Below, one piece after another: positions 7,365-16,350 of a stretch of DNA of 33,626 nucleotides. Under the pieces are notes generated by a model, which searched no databases, had not been told where the DNA came from, and saw nothing but the letters and a program-made list of their open reading frames with translations. Numbering within the stretch: the stretch's first letter is position 1; the number at the start of each line of letters is the position of its first letter. This DNA comes from Methylococcaceae bacterium (lineage in GTDB: Bacteria; Pseudomonadota; Gammaproteobacteria; Methylococcales; UBA1147), in NCBI GenBank assembly GCA_022616595.1, contig JAKEEL010000094.1, positions 1 to 33,626 of the forward strand. Direction: 5' to 3'. A program made the position numbers and the translations under genes.

Positions 7365-8332
7365 GCAAAGATAAGAAAACCGTTTCCCTGGTCGTTCCGG
7401 TCTTTAACGAAATCGAAGTCATCGACACCTGCTACCGGAGGCTGTCCGATGTCATGAGTTCTTTACGCGAATATGACTACGAGTTGATTTTCGTCGACGA
7501 TGGAAGCCATGACGGCTCCTGGGAGAAGCTGATGGATTTCCAGAATCTCGACCCGCATCTGAAAGTGATCAAGTTCTCACGTAATTTCGGGCATCAGATC
7601 GCGATTACGGCCGGGATAGACCACGCGAAAGGCGCCGCGGTAGTGGTCATTGACGCGGACTTGCAGGATCCTCCGGAAATCATCGCGGACATGATCGCCA
7701 GGTGGGAACAAGGCTACGATGTGGTTTACGGCGTCAGAAAAAAGCGCGATGGCGAAAGTTGGCTGAAACTGTTGACCGCGTCCGCGTTCTACCGGGTATT
7801 AAAAAAATTTACCAGCATCGAAATACCGGTCGATGTCGGCGATTTTCGTTTGATGAGCGCCAGGGCCGCCAATCAACTCAAGCAGCTTCGGGAAAAAGAC
7901 CGCTTCATTCGAGGCTTGGTGAGCTGGATCGGATTTCGCCAGACCGGTGTCCCTTATCACCGGGAAGAACGATTCGCCGGAGAAACCAAATATCCCTTCA
8001 AAAAAATGGCAAAATTTGCATTGGACGGAATCACTTCATTTTCCAGTATTCCGCTGAAATTCGCATCCTGGCTCGGATTCATGACGTCATTGCTGGCCTT
8101 TCTTTATCTTTTCACTGTCTTTATTCAAAAGGCGATGGGCTATACTATCGAAGGTTGGGCGACGATCATGGTTGCGATGTTGTTTTTGGGTGGAGTCCAG
8201 TTGATTTGTCTCGGGATAATCGGGGAGTATATCGGTCGCATTTTTACCGAGATCAAATCACGGCCGATGTATGTGATCGAATCCATCAATAACGAGCCAA
8301 CCACCTTGGTTGGCGAAACTTGCTGCGGTTGA
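7361..8332 (+). CDS. Family GT2 polyprenyl-phosphate glycosyltransferase (DPM1/GtrB/ArnC-like)
   Basis: This 323-aa protein has the GT-A family 2 layout: VSLVVPVFNE at the start, FVDDGS (D46, D47), VVIDADLQDPPE (DxD at 98-100) and the lipid-phosphate synthase signature GETKYPFKKM. Two C-terminal transmembrane helices follow (FASWLGFMTSLLAFLYLFTVF and a second near IMVAMLFLGGVQLICLGIIG). Relatives (bactoprenol glucosyltransferase GtrB, ArnC, dolichol-phosphate mannose synthase) transfer a sugar from a nucleotide donor to polyprenyl phosphate on the cytoplasmic side. It overlaps the GT-C-like gene by 4 nt (ATGA), implying coupled translation of donor maker and donor user. The sugar is unknown. 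Confidence 0.92.
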   Translation: MSKDKKTVSLVVPVFNEIEVIDTCYRRLSDVMSSLREYDYELIFVDDGSHDGSWEKLMDFQNLDPHLKVIKFSRNFGHQIAITAGIDHAKGAAVVVIDADLQDPPEIIADMIARWEQGYDVVYGVRKKRDGESWLKLLTASAFYRVLKKFTSIEIPVDVGDFRLMSARAANQLKQLREKDRFIRGLVSWIGFRQTGVPYHREERFAGETKYPFKKMAKFALDGITSFSSIPLKFASWLGFMTSLLAFLYLFTVFIQKAMGYTIEGWATIMVAMLFLGGVQLICLGIIGEYIGRIFTEIKSRPMYVIESINNEPTTLVGETCCG

Positions 8333-8353
8333 TCTTCGAGGGATCACCCCCGA

Positions 8354-9757
8354 GTGGAAAGTACCCAACCAGAAAATTGCAAGCCTGCGTTGTTCATCAC
8401 CGGTTCGTCCGGTTTTGTCGGAAAACGTCTCTTGCACCACATCGATCCCGAGCGTTTTTCGAAGATTACGCTGCTGACCCGACGCAAAATCCAATTGCCA
8501 AGTCACCTTGCGAACCTCGGGACAGTCCAGCAGATTTCAGGATCGATCGACGACTCGGCGCATTATGCGGCTTTTCTGGGCCCGGACACGCGAGTCCTGC
8601 ATCTCGCGGGGCTGACCGGAAAGGCGGAGCGCAAAGCCTATTTCGAAACCAATACCCGCAGCACGGAACGCTTGATCCATGCGGCCGAACGGGCCGGAGT
8701 CCACGCCTTTCTGTTGATCAGTTCGATTGCGGTATCCTTCAAGGACCGTGCGGGCTACCACTACGCGGAGTCGAAACAACTCGCCGAACACAAACTTCAA
8801 GCCAGCCGGCTTCGATATTGCATCGTACGGCCGACCATGATTCTCGGCGTGGCCTCGCCGGTCCTGGCGAACTTGTCTTCTCTCGCGAAAGGCCCGGTGA
8901 TTTTGCAACCGGGCAACGGAAAAATCCCGATCCAGCCGATCGATGTCGATGACTTGGCCGGGCTGCTCCTTGCGATCATCGAAGAAGACGCGTTCGGAAA
9001 CAATGTGCTGGAACTCGGTGGCCCGGAAATCATCAGCATGGGGGAATTCCTGCAGAAAATTCACGCGGCCTGCCATCAACAACGCGGAGTTGTGATCCGG
9101 CTTCCGCTCGGATTGATTATCTGGAGCCTCCGGATTCTTGAAAGAATCATCGGGAGGTATTTACCGGTTACCTCGGGGCAGTTCGCGTCTTTCCGCAATC
9201 CCGGCACGATTGAACCCGATCCGTGGTTCAACGGGCACGCAGGCAAATTGAGAAACGTCGATTCCATGCTGTCCCACTTGGTCGCTGCCCGGACCGGCGC
9301 CCCGCAGGATACACTCGCTGCCGAATGCTCGGTTTATACCCGCTACCTGGCCGGCCAGGAGCCGGACGCGTATATCCAGCGGAAATATGCCGAGGCCTTC
9401 GAACCCGGCCGGCCTCTAGCGATCCGGGCCCGCTCCCGATTTGAATCGATGATCGAGAAACTATCCGCAAAAAATCCCATCTATACGCGCGCGGTCGATG
9501 GCTATTGCAAATTCTTTTTTCGCGAAGCGATGGTCCGGAAAAAAGTGGTTTTGTTGCTCGCAATCCTCGAATGCCGGGCCGAAACAGCCGGAAAAATCGA
9601 TCATGCCGATCAACTCGCTGCGCCCCTGATGCTTGTGACTTTTTTGACCCAGATCACACGCTCGATTCTATTGCTGATTGTCGCAACCCTCCTGCTGAGT
9701 CCGGTACGGCTGGCATTGAATGCTCTCGAACGTCTATCCGAAACACGGCATGGCTGA
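8354..9757 (+). CDS. SDR-family NAD(P)-dependent epimerase/reductase with membrane-anchoring C-terminal extension
   Basis: The GTG start at 8354 follows a GAGGGA ribosome-binding site by about 10 nt. The 467-aa product begins with a Rossmann motif TGSSGFVGKR, has Ser residues in LISSIAV (123-124) and the catalytic Y-x3-K in YAESK (Y137, K141), and a substrate domain to about residue 290. The extra ~170 residues are unusual for the family: a polar linker, then two hydrophobic segments near the end (PLMLVTFLTQI and SILLLIVATLLLSPV) that should place it on the inner membrane. A membrane-bound SDR beside a polyprenyl-phosphate-sugar synthase suggests a lipid-linked or otherwise membrane substrate. 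It overlaps the GMC oxidoreductase start by 8 nt. Confidence 0.85.
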   Translation: MESTQPENCKPALFITGSSGFVGKRLLHHIDPERFSKITLLTRRKIQLPSHLANLGTVQQISGSIDDSAHYAAFLGPDTRVLHLAGLTGKAERKAYFETNTRSTERLIHAAERAGVHAFLLISSIAVSFKDRAGYHYAESKQLAEHKLQASRLRYCIVRPTMILGVASPVLANLSSLAKGPVILQPGNGKIPIQPIDVDDLAGLLLAIIEEDAFGNNVLELGGPEIISMGEFLQKIHAACHQQRGVVIRLPLGLIIWSLRILERIIGRYLPVTSGQFASFRNPGTIEPDPWFNGHAGKLRNVDSMLSHLVAARTGAPQDTLAAECSVYTRYLAGQEPDAYIQRKYAEAFEPGRPLAIRARSRFESMIEKLSAKNPIYTRAVDGYCKFFFREAMVRKKVVLLLAILECRAETAGKIDHADQLAAPLMLVTFLTQITRSILLLIVATLLLSPVRLALNALERLSETRHG

Positions 9758-11366
9758 TTTTACCGTGGTCGGTTCGGGTGCGAGCGGGGTGCATTTTGCA
9801 TTCAGCGCGCTCGATCACGGCCGTTCGGTCGAAATGGTTGACGTAGGCTGGACTCCGGAGGCATCGGTCAATCCGAAGGATTCGTTTGCAGACCTGAAAC
9901 AGGCACTCGCAGACCCGGCGGCCTATTTTCTCGGCCGGAATTTCGAAGGGGTGTTGCTGCCGGGAACGGCCGGAGAGTTTTATGGCATTCCTCCGTCCAA
10001 AGAATATGCGCTGCGTCCAGTGCATCAATTCGGCATCGAGGGGGAAAATTTCGCGCCCTTGTCTTCGTTTGCCCAAGGCGGGCTCGCGGAAGCCTGGACC
10101 GGCGGTTGCTATCCGTTTAACGAGCACGAACTCGAAGACTTTCCGTTTTCCTACAATGAAATTGAGCCGTTCTACGCCCGGGTCGCGGGACGGATCGGAA
10201 TCAGCGGCGAAAATGACGACCTCGCGCCCTCCGTCCCGTTTCATCCGGGGCTCCAGGAGCCTTTGAAACTGGACCAGCATTCCGCGCTGCTATTGTCGCT
10301 TTACCGCGGCAAGAAAAGGACATTCCAGTCAAAACTGGGCTGTCGGATCGGACGGGCCCGCCAAGCCGTACTAAGCCGGGATTCGGGCGACAGACAATCC
10401 TGCGACTATCTCGGCAGGTGCTTGTGGGGATGCCCGCGCAACGCACTTTACACTCCGGCGGTTACGCTTAAGGAATGTTTAAAGCACCCGCAGTTTACCT
10501 ATACAAACGGGCACTATGTTCGCTATTTTCGATACAACGATTCGCGACGCATCGAAACAATCGTTCTGCAGGCCGTGGACGGGCAGAACAGCCGGGAAAT
10601 TCCGGTGAACACCCTGGTGCTGGCCGCCGGTACGCTGGGCAGCTCCAGAATTCTGCTGGAGTCGGTCTTTCGGGAGAGCGGCGAGGTCATCCGGCTGCAT
10701 GGACTCATGGACAACCGCCAGATACTGGTCCCCTTTCTGAACCTGTTCATGCTCGGGAAATCCTTTGAGGCGCAAAGTTATCAATACAATCAACTTGCGA
10801 TGGGCTTCGACGCCGAGCATCCCAAGCATTACATTCACTGCCTGATCACGGCGCTCAAAACATCCATGATCCACCCGATTGTCGATAAGTTTCCCTTCGA
10901 CCTGAAAACCTCATTACACCTGTTCCGAAATTTGCATGCCTCACTCGGCCTGGTCAATGTCAATTTCCACGATACCCGGCGTCGACAGAACTATTTGACC
11001 CTGGATATCACGAACAATCCCGAACATCCAATACTCAAGGTTCATTATTGCGCGCCCGAAAACGAACGGCAAAGACTCGATTCGGCTTTGAAGCGGGTCA
11101 AACAAGCCTTGTTTCGCTTGGGTTGCATTGTTCCACCGGGGATGGCCCACCTGCGCCCGATGGGAGCCAGCGTCCATTATGCCGGCACGCTGCCGATGAC
11201 AAACGATCGTGCCGGGAAATGGAGCACGGGCCCGGATTGCCGCAGCAACGACTTCAAGAACCTTTTCGTGGTCGACGGGAGTACTTACCCTTTTTTACCG
11301 GCAAAGAACACTACATTTACATTGATGGCCAATGCAATGCGCGTGGCCGACATTCTTTCGACCTAA
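9750..11366 (+). CDS. GMC-family FAD-dependent oxidoreductase
   Basis: From the ATG at 9750 (538 aa) the protein begins directly with the FAD-binding motif FTVVGSGASG; an ATG at 9720 is also in frame but only adds residues before the motif. Further features are a cysteine cluster (CDYLGRCLWGCPRNALY), the GMC segment LVLAAGTLGSSRILLES, and a C-terminal HYAGTLPM motif (the active-site His region) with VVDGSTYPFLPAKNTTFTLM, as in COG2303 enzymes. It would oxidise an alcohol group, often on a sugar or lipid. The start overlaps the SDR stop by 8 nt (ATGGCTGA). An oxidising flavoprotein coupled to a reducing SDR is reminiscent of the DprE1/DprE2 two-step epimerisation of a polyprenyl-linked sugar, though DprE1 is from a different flavoprotein family. 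Confidence 0.88.
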   Translation: MADFTVVGSGASGVHFAFSALDHGRSVEMVDVGWTPEASVNPKDSFADLKQALADPAAYFLGRNFEGVLLPGTAGEFYGIPPSKEYALRPVHQFGIEGENFAPLSSFAQGGLAEAWTGGCYPFNEHELEDFPFSYNEIEPFYARVAGRIGISGENDDLAPSVPFHPGLQEPLKLDQHSALLLSLYRGKKRTFQSKLGCRIGRARQAVLSRDSGDRQSCDYLGRCLWGCPRNALYTPAVTLKECLKHPQFTYTNGHYVRYFRYNDSRRIETIVLQAVDGQNSREIPVNTLVLAAGTLGSSRILLESVFRESGEVIRLHGLMDNRQILVPFLNLFMLGKSFEAQSYQYNQLAMGFDAEHPKHYIHCLITALKTSMIHPIVDKFPFDLKTSLHLFRNLHASLGLVNVNFHDTRRRQNYLTLDITNNPEHPILKVHYCAPENERQRLDSALKRVKQALFRLGCIVPPGMAHLRPMGASVHYAGTLPMTNDRAGKWSTGPDCRSNDFKNLFVVDGSTYPFLPAKNTTFTLMANAMRVADILST

Positions 11367-11378
11367 GGATCGAGCGAT

Positions 11379-12386
11379 ATGATGAAAAAAGTATTTTCGT
11401 TGATCATCGTGGCGGGCATCATGGCGCTGGCCCTGATTTACGCCCTCTGGGATGTTAATTTCAAGGAACTCGGAGACCTGCTGAAAGGGGGTGATTACCG
11501 GACCCTGGTACCGATCCTCTGCTGCGTATTTTTGTTTTTCTGGCTGAAGGCGGTCCGCTGGATTGTGATCCTGCGTCCCCTGGGACATTTCAAGGTTGCG
11601 CAGGTTACACCCCCGATGATGATCGGATTCGCAGGCAGTAACGTATTGCCCGGTCATTTGGGAGAACTGATCCGGACTGGAATTTTTTCGCATCGGTTTT
11701 CATGTACTGTGAGTGGAACTTTCGTCACGATAATCGTTGAAAGAATTTTCGATATCGTTGCGATCTTTGCGCTGTATGAAGCCGGTATCGCGATCATCGA
11801 CTCGGCTCCCGAATCGTTGAAAATCGGGGCCTGGTTCATCGCTCCGCTGTTGGCCGGCCTGCTTGCGGGAATCCTGCTCATGCTATGGAAACCCGGAATC
11901 GTTCTCGGCCTCTGGGGTTTTTTCGGCTGTTGGTTTCCTAGTGCCTTTCAGGAAAAAGTCCACGGCATCATCAACAATGTGATCACCGCGTTTTCTTCCC
12001 TGAAATCACTGGCCTCGGTGTTCGTACTGGTCGTCCTGTCGTTCCTGAAGTGGATTTTGATGGCGGGGATTATATGGTTCTCTCTTTACGCCTACGGACA
12101 ATTCATATCTCTCCAATTGACCTTCGTCCTTCTCGGTGTGTTGACTCTCGCAACCACGGTTCCGAACGCACCGGGATTCATCGGCGCGATTCAAGCGGCT
12201 TTCGTGTTCGCGTTGAAACCTTTCGGGATCTCCGAAGAAATCGCGTTTGCATCCAGCGTATTGTTCCTTGGCAGTCAATGGGTTCCGGTCACTGCGATCG
12301 GCGCCGTTTACTTTATCTCCGGTGGTCTGCATCTGTCCGATGTCAGAAAAGAGATTGAAGAGGTTGAAGAAGCCTCACTACTGTGA
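11379..12386 (+). CDS. YbhN/AglD-type membrane protein (lysylphosphatidylglycerol synthase TM-domain family)
   Basis: The 335-aa hydrophobic protein has about eight transmembrane helices and family landmarks: a conserved loop LKAVRWIVILRPLGHF, GFAGSNVLPGHLGELIRTG, the ERIFDIVAIFAL helix, TLATTVPNAPGFIGAIQAAF and the closing SGGLHL segment. Members of the UPF0104/LPG_synthase_TM group are often found with polyprenyl-phosphate sugar enzymes and are suspected to move or present lipid intermediates; that role is not proven. An AAGGA ribosome-binding site precedes the ATG at 11379 (a second ATG follows at once). Last gene of the five-gene cluster, 12 nt after the GMC gene. Confidence 0.88.
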   Translation: MMKKVFSLIIVAGIMALALIYALWDVNFKELGDLLKGGDYRTLVPILCCVFLFFWLKAVRWIVILRPLGHFKVAQVTPPMMIGFAGSNVLPGHLGELIRTGIFSHRFSCTVSGTFVTIIVERIFDIVAIFALYEAGIAIIDSAPESLKIGAWFIAPLLAGLLAGILLMLWKPGIVLGLWGFFGCWFPSAFQEKVHGIINNVITAFSSLKSLASVFVLVVLSFLKWILMAGIIWFSLYAYGQFISLQLTFVLLGVLTLATTVPNAPGFIGAIQAAFVFALKPFGISEEIAFASSVLFLGSQWVPVTAIGAVYFISGGLHLSDVRKEIEEVEEASLL

Positions 12387-12512
12387 ACCAATCCCGATGC
12401 GGGTGAGGTCATTCCGATGAACCTCGGGACATCGAGCGGCAACCGCATGGTTTTTACCCGACTCGAGTCCGTCAGGAGGCGGTCGCGACCGGCCTTGCGA
12501 TGACTCAAAATT

Positions 12513-12535
12513 CGTGCCTAAGCACGTAATTTTTT
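12513..12535 (+). terminator. Possible rho-independent terminator after the envelope cluster
   Basis: A short hairpin CGTGC-CTAA-GCACG (12513-12526) is followed by TAA and a run of six T (12530-12535), about 125 nt past the end of the last cluster gene. The stem is only 5 bp, so strength is doubtful. Confidence 0.45.
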
Positions 12536-12578
12536 AAGAATTCAGGGGCCTGCGGATGCCCTTTTGCCGTCCCCGTAC

Positions 12579-12724
12579 TTACCCACAAATATTGTGCGTA
12601 AGTCTGTGGATAAGTTTGTGTATATTCTCCGCGTCCCCATGGATTCGTGGCTCGGTATCAGATTGTAGAAATTTTTTACAATTTTGTGAATGTTCATTTA
12701 TTATTATTAGAATATAAAGAGATA
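12579..12724. other. DnaA-box-like cluster beside an AT-rich stretch (candidate origin or DnaA-binding locus)
   Basis: In the convergent gap after the envelope cluster and the icmF stop, four DnaA-box-like 9-mers occur within 47 bp: TTACCCACA (12579-12587, one change from TTATCCACA), TGTGCGTAA (12593-12601, two changes), TGTGGATAA (12605-12613, an exact match on the minus strand) and TGTGTATAT (12617-12625, two changes). A further near match, TGTTGATAA, sits at 12797-12805. Next to them, 12661-12725 contains only 12 G/C among 65 bases and includes TTATTATTATTAG, resembling a DNA unwinding element. There is no dnaA, gidA or other usual origin neighbour in the window, so oriC, a datA-like titration site, or chance are all open. 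Confidence 0.45.
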
Positions 12725-12827
12725 CGAATCCTTCTTGATCCTATGGCTACACAATTTCTCGGAAACCGCAATCATTTTCGAGACGCTGGCGCGGTCTGTT
12801 GATAAAAGCAGGCGACGGGCTGTGACG

Positions 12828-12846
12828 ATGAACCATTTTGGTTCAT
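12828..12846. repeat. Perfect inverted repeat near the icmF 3' end
   Basis: ATGAACCA and TGGTTCAT form an 8-bp stem around a TTT loop, 20 nt beyond the icmF stop. There is no T run on the minus strand, so it may be an RNA 3'-end stabiliser rather than an intrinsic terminator. Confidence 0.45.
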
Positions 12847-12865
12847 TTCCAGTACGGACAATGTA

Positions 12866-15800
12866 CTACAAGTGCCGCCGGTATTTCCCGCCGACCTCGG
12901 TCAGGACCGCGGTGATTTGTCCGAGGCTCAAGACCCGTACCGCGTCCATCAGTACGGCGAAAATATTTTCGTTGTGAATCGCGGCGCGTCGAATCGCGGA
13001 GAGCGCTTTTTCGGCTTGCCCATCGTGATTCTTTTTAAAAGCCTTCACGCGATTGATCTGTTCGAATTTTTCAGCCGCGCTGGAACGGGCTACGGCAAAG
13101 GTTTTCGCCGTTTCGGGCTCTTTTCTTAAAAATTTGTTCACCCCGATGATCGGCAGGCTGCCGTCGTGTTTGCGGGATTCATAGAGCAGGGACTCCTCCT
13201 GAATCCGGTTGCGTTGATAACCTCTTTCCATCGCCCCGAGCACGCCGCCGCGTTTCGACAGGTTATCGAACTCCTGCAACACGGCTTCTTCCAATGTATC
13301 GGTCAATTGTTCGATGAAAAAGGAACCCTGCGAGGGATTTTCATTCAGACTCGGGCCCCACTCCTGATTCACGATCATCTGAATCGCCATCGCTTTGCGC
13401 ACGGTTTCTTCCGAGGGGGTGGTGACCGCTTCATCGCTGGCATTGGTATGCAGGCTGTTGCAGTTGTCATTGAACGCGGTCAGGGCCTGCAGGGTGGTCC
13501 GGATGTCGTTGAAGTCCGTCTCATCGGCATGCAGCGAGCGGCCCGAGGTCTGCACGTGGTATTTGAGCTTCTGGCTGCGCGCGTTCGCATGGTAATGTTC
13601 CCGCATCGCGACCGCCCAGATCCGGCGGGCGACGCGGCCGATCACCGCGAATTCCGGGTCCATTCCGCAGGAAAAGAAAAACGACAGGTTCGGCGCGATC
13701 TCGTCGATCCTCATGCCGCAGGCCAGGAAGGCTTCGACGTAGGTGAATCCGTTGGCCAGTGTAAAGGCGAGCTGGGTGAGGGGATTACCCCCGGCTTCCG
13801 CGATATGGTAGCCGGATATCGAAACCGAATAGAATTTCCGGATGGCATGTTCGATAAAATATTGCTGAACATCGGCCATGAGTTTCAAGCTGAAGGCAGT
13901 GGAAAAGAGGCAGGTGTTCTGTCCCTGATCTTCCTTCAGGATATCGGCCTGGACCGTTCCGCGCACGCTTTGCAGAGTTTTGTCACGGATCGCCTGTTTC
14001 TCACCGGGATCGGGCAGCCGGTTGTGGAGCGACTGAAATCGATCCGCCTGCTGATCGATCGCGGTATTGAAAAACATCGCGAGCAGAATCGGCGCCGGCC
14101 CGTTAATCGTCATGGATACCGAGGTCTTGGGATCGCACAAGTCGAATCCCTGATACAGGATCTTCATATCGTCGAGAGTCGCGACCGAAACACCGGAGTT
14201 TCCGATCCGCCCGAAAATGTCCGGCCGCGTATCGGGATCGGCGCCGTACAGTGTGACCGAATCGAATGCGGTCGAAAGCCGGATGGCCTCGCTTTCGGCG
14301 GACAGGAACTTGAAACGTTGATTGGTCCGCTGCGGCCCGCCTTCACCGGCGAACATGCGTGTCGGCGGCTCGTCGCTGCGCCGGTACGGAAATACTCCCG
14401 CGGTAAACGGGAAATGACCCGGCAAATTTTCCAGCATCAACCACTTGAGGATATCCCCGTGGTCACGATAGCGCGGTACAGCGACTTGCGGAATCGGCAG
14501 TCCCGAGGGGCTCTTCTTGCTCGGAGGCGATTCCGAGTCCCGGGGATCGGCCGAGGTCCCGTCCTCAAGCCATTGATCGAGCACATTCCGCGCGCTCGGG
14601 TCCATCTCGAGCCGCAATCCCGTTACCCTGGCCGCAAACGGATGGATCATTTCCGGAGCCGAATCGAATAAAGCCCGGACTTCCTCGAGCTGCTGGAGAG
14701 TCCTTGCAAGATCGCTTTGCTTTTCGACATGCTCGCGGTAAGCTCTGAGCGTCGATGCGATTTCCGCGAGATAACCGGACCGCGACGCGGGCAGAATCGC
14801 TTCCTGTGCGCGCAAGCATCGAGCCGCATCGGATTCGTCCGCGGCAATGGGCGGCTTGAGTCCGTGTTTCTGAAGCAAATCGATGAGTCTGTCGAAAAGA
14901 CGATCCAATCCAGCGCTATGCGTTTGGGATGCAATCGTAGCAATTACCGGCATTTCCTCCAATGGTCGATCGAAATCCTGACGATTTCGCTGAATTTGCT
15001 TGCGCACGTCGCGCAGCGCATCCTCGGCGCCGATCTGGTCGAATTTATTCAGAGCGACGAGGTCGGCGTAATCGAGCATGTCGATTTTCTCCAATTGCGT
15101 CGCGGCCCCGAATTCGGGCGTCATCACATACAGGCTTACGTCAGCCAGCGCAGTGATCGAGACCGAACCCTGACCGATTCCCGGTGTTTCGACGATCACC
15201 AGATCCTGCTCGGAGGCGACCAGCGCATTGATCAGTTCGGTCAATGTTCGCGGCAGTTCGGTCGGTGAATTCCGTGTCGCGACCGATCGGAAGAATATCT
15301 CCGGCGCGTCGATCGCGTTCATCCGAATCCGGTCGCCGAGCAGTGCGCCGCCGGATTTCCGGCGCGAAGGATCTGCCGCAAGTACCGCGATCCGAAGGCG
15401 GTTGCCATATCGCAGCCTGAAGCGAAGTATCAGCTCATCGAGCAGCGAGGATTTCCCGGACCCTCCGGTACCGGTCACGCCGATCACCGGGGTCAGGGAT
15501 TTTCTGTCGTGCGCCATTTGAAATAAACGCTGGCGATCCCGTAAAGGGAGCGATCCCGACTCGATCCGTGACAGCATTCGGGCAAGTGTCCGCGGCGTGA
15601 ATTGTTCGGGCAGCGCGCACCCGGCATTTCGCCGAATCTCCGAGACATTGGCGCCACAACGTTTCAATACATCCTCGACCATGCCTTTGAGTCCGAGCTG
15701 TTGTCCTTCCTGCGCGGAGTAGATGTGTTCGACGCCGTACTCGTGCAATTGTTTGATTTCGTCCGGCAGGATCACTCCCCCGCCGCCGCCGAAAACCCGG

Positions 15801-16108
15801 ATATCTCCGGCGTCGGATTCCTTGAGACGGTCGATCAGATATTTGAAATACTCGAGATGGCCGCCTTGATAGGAGCTGACAGCGATTCCCTGCACATCTT
15901 CCTGAATCGCGGCCGAAACGATTTCGTCCACCGAGCGGTTGTGACCGAGGTGGATGACCTCGGCTCCCGAAGCCTGAAGAACACGCCGGATCACGTTGAT
16001 CGCCGCATCGTGTCCGTCGAACAAGCTGGTCGCGGTCAAAAATCGCAGCGGATGGCGATTTCCGCGAGGCTGGGGTGCATGACTTGTGTCGGACAATGGC
16101 AAGGACAT
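12866..16108 (-). CDS. icmF: Fused isobutyryl-CoA mutase with G-protein chaperone domain
   Basis: The 1080-aa product carries, in order: a B12-binding domain (DGHDAA with the cobalt-ligand His33, SSYQGGH), a MeaB/ArgK-like GTPase (P-loop VTGTGGSGKSS at 211-221, ETPGIGQ, NKFD at 354-357), and a mutase TIM-barrel domain from about residue 545. This order is diagnostic of IcmF, which rearranges isobutyryl-CoA and n-butyryl-CoA using adenosylcobalamin. Two specificity positions agree: Phe573 in AGVFP and Gln730 in GQNTC, where methylmalonyl-CoA mutases have Tyr and Arg. Start: ATG 16108 lies 12 nt from AGGAGG, while an in-frame TTG at 16114 has the ideal 6-nt spacing; the open frame reaches 16234. 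It is divergent from the thiolase/carboxylase genes, suggesting branched-chain acyl-CoA use. Confidence 0.95.
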   Translation of the reverse strand: MSLPLSDTSHAPQPRGNRHPLRFLTATSLFDGHDAAINVIRRVLQASGAEVIHLGHNRSVDEIVSAAIQEDVQGIAVSSYQGGHLEYFKYLIDRLKESDAGDIRVFGGGGGVILPDEIKQLHEYGVEHIYSAQEGQQLGLKGMVEDVLKRCGANVSEIRRNAGCALPEQFTPRTLARMLSRIESGSLPLRDRQRLFQMAHDRKSLTPVIGVTGTGGSGKSSLLDELILRFRLRYGNRLRIAVLAADPSRRKSGGALLGDRIRMNAIDAPEIFFRSVATRNSPTELPRTLTELINALVASEQDLVIVETPGIGQGSVSITALADVSLYVMTPEFGAATQLEKIDMLDYADLVALNKFDQIGAEDALRDVRKQIQRNRQDFDRPLEEMPVIATIASQTHSAGLDRLFDRLIDLLQKHGLKPPIAADESDAARCLRAQEAILPASRSGYLAEIASTLRAYREHVEKQSDLARTLQQLEEVRALFDSAPEMIHPFAARVTGLRLEMDPSARNVLDQWLEDGTSADPRDSESPPSKKSPSGLPIPQVAVPRYRDHGDILKWLMLENLPGHFPFTAGVFPYRRSDEPPTRMFAGEGGPQRTNQRFKFLSAESEAIRLSTAFDSVTLYGADPDTRPDIFGRIGNSGVSVATLDDMKILYQGFDLCDPKTSVSMTINGPAPILLAMFFNTAIDQQADRFQSLHNRLPDPGEKQAIRDKTLQSVRGTVQADILKEDQGQNTCLFSTAFSLKLMADVQQYFIEHAIRKFYSVSISGYHIAEAGGNPLTQLAFTLANGFTYVEAFLACGMRIDEIAPNLSFFFSCGMDPEFAVIGRVARRIWAVAMREHYHANARSQKLKYHVQTSGRSLHADETDFNDIRTTLQALTAFNDNCNSLHTNASDEAVTTPSEETVRKAMAIQMIVNQEWGPSLNENPSQGSFFIEQLTDTLEEAVLQEFDNLSKRGGVLGAMERGYQRNRIQEESLLYESRKHDGSLPIIGVNKFLRKEPETAKTFAVARSSAAEKFEQINRVKAFKKNHDGQAEKALSAIRRAAIHNENIFAVLMDAVRVLSLGQITAVLTEVGGKYRRHL

Positions 16109-16350
16109 GGCCAATCGAAACCTCCTGACGTACCGGCCGAGACGGGTCGGGTTCGCGACAACGGCGATGGGGCAATACGGCCCCGAAGCGGCGGATATCG
16201 ACTGGCAAGTCGAATTTCCGGCCCTTCCAGGCACATGCTCGTTAGATTGTTAAGGCCGGTGATCGTTCAGTGCCGGAACATAGCGCAGAATTTCTCAGTC
16301 TAACGGCGCGTTACCCGCAAATCTGTCGCTATCGAAAAAGGTGGACTCTC
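16109..16350. other. Divergent spacer between icmF and the thiolase gene
   Basis: About 240 bp that must hold both promoters. I looked on the icmF side for a cobalamin riboswitch and found no B12-box-like element. No confident promoter hexamers or operator were identified. Confidence 0.4.

Noticed and set aside
13166..14671. 501-codon open frame on the plus strand
   Set aside because: It lies wholly antisense to icmF, whose domains and motifs are unmistakable; long antisense frames are common in GC-rich coding DNA.
16109..16350. Cobalamin riboswitch upstream of the B12-dependent icmF
   Set aside because: Searched on the icmF strand; no B12-box-like sequence or the expected stem arrangement was found.
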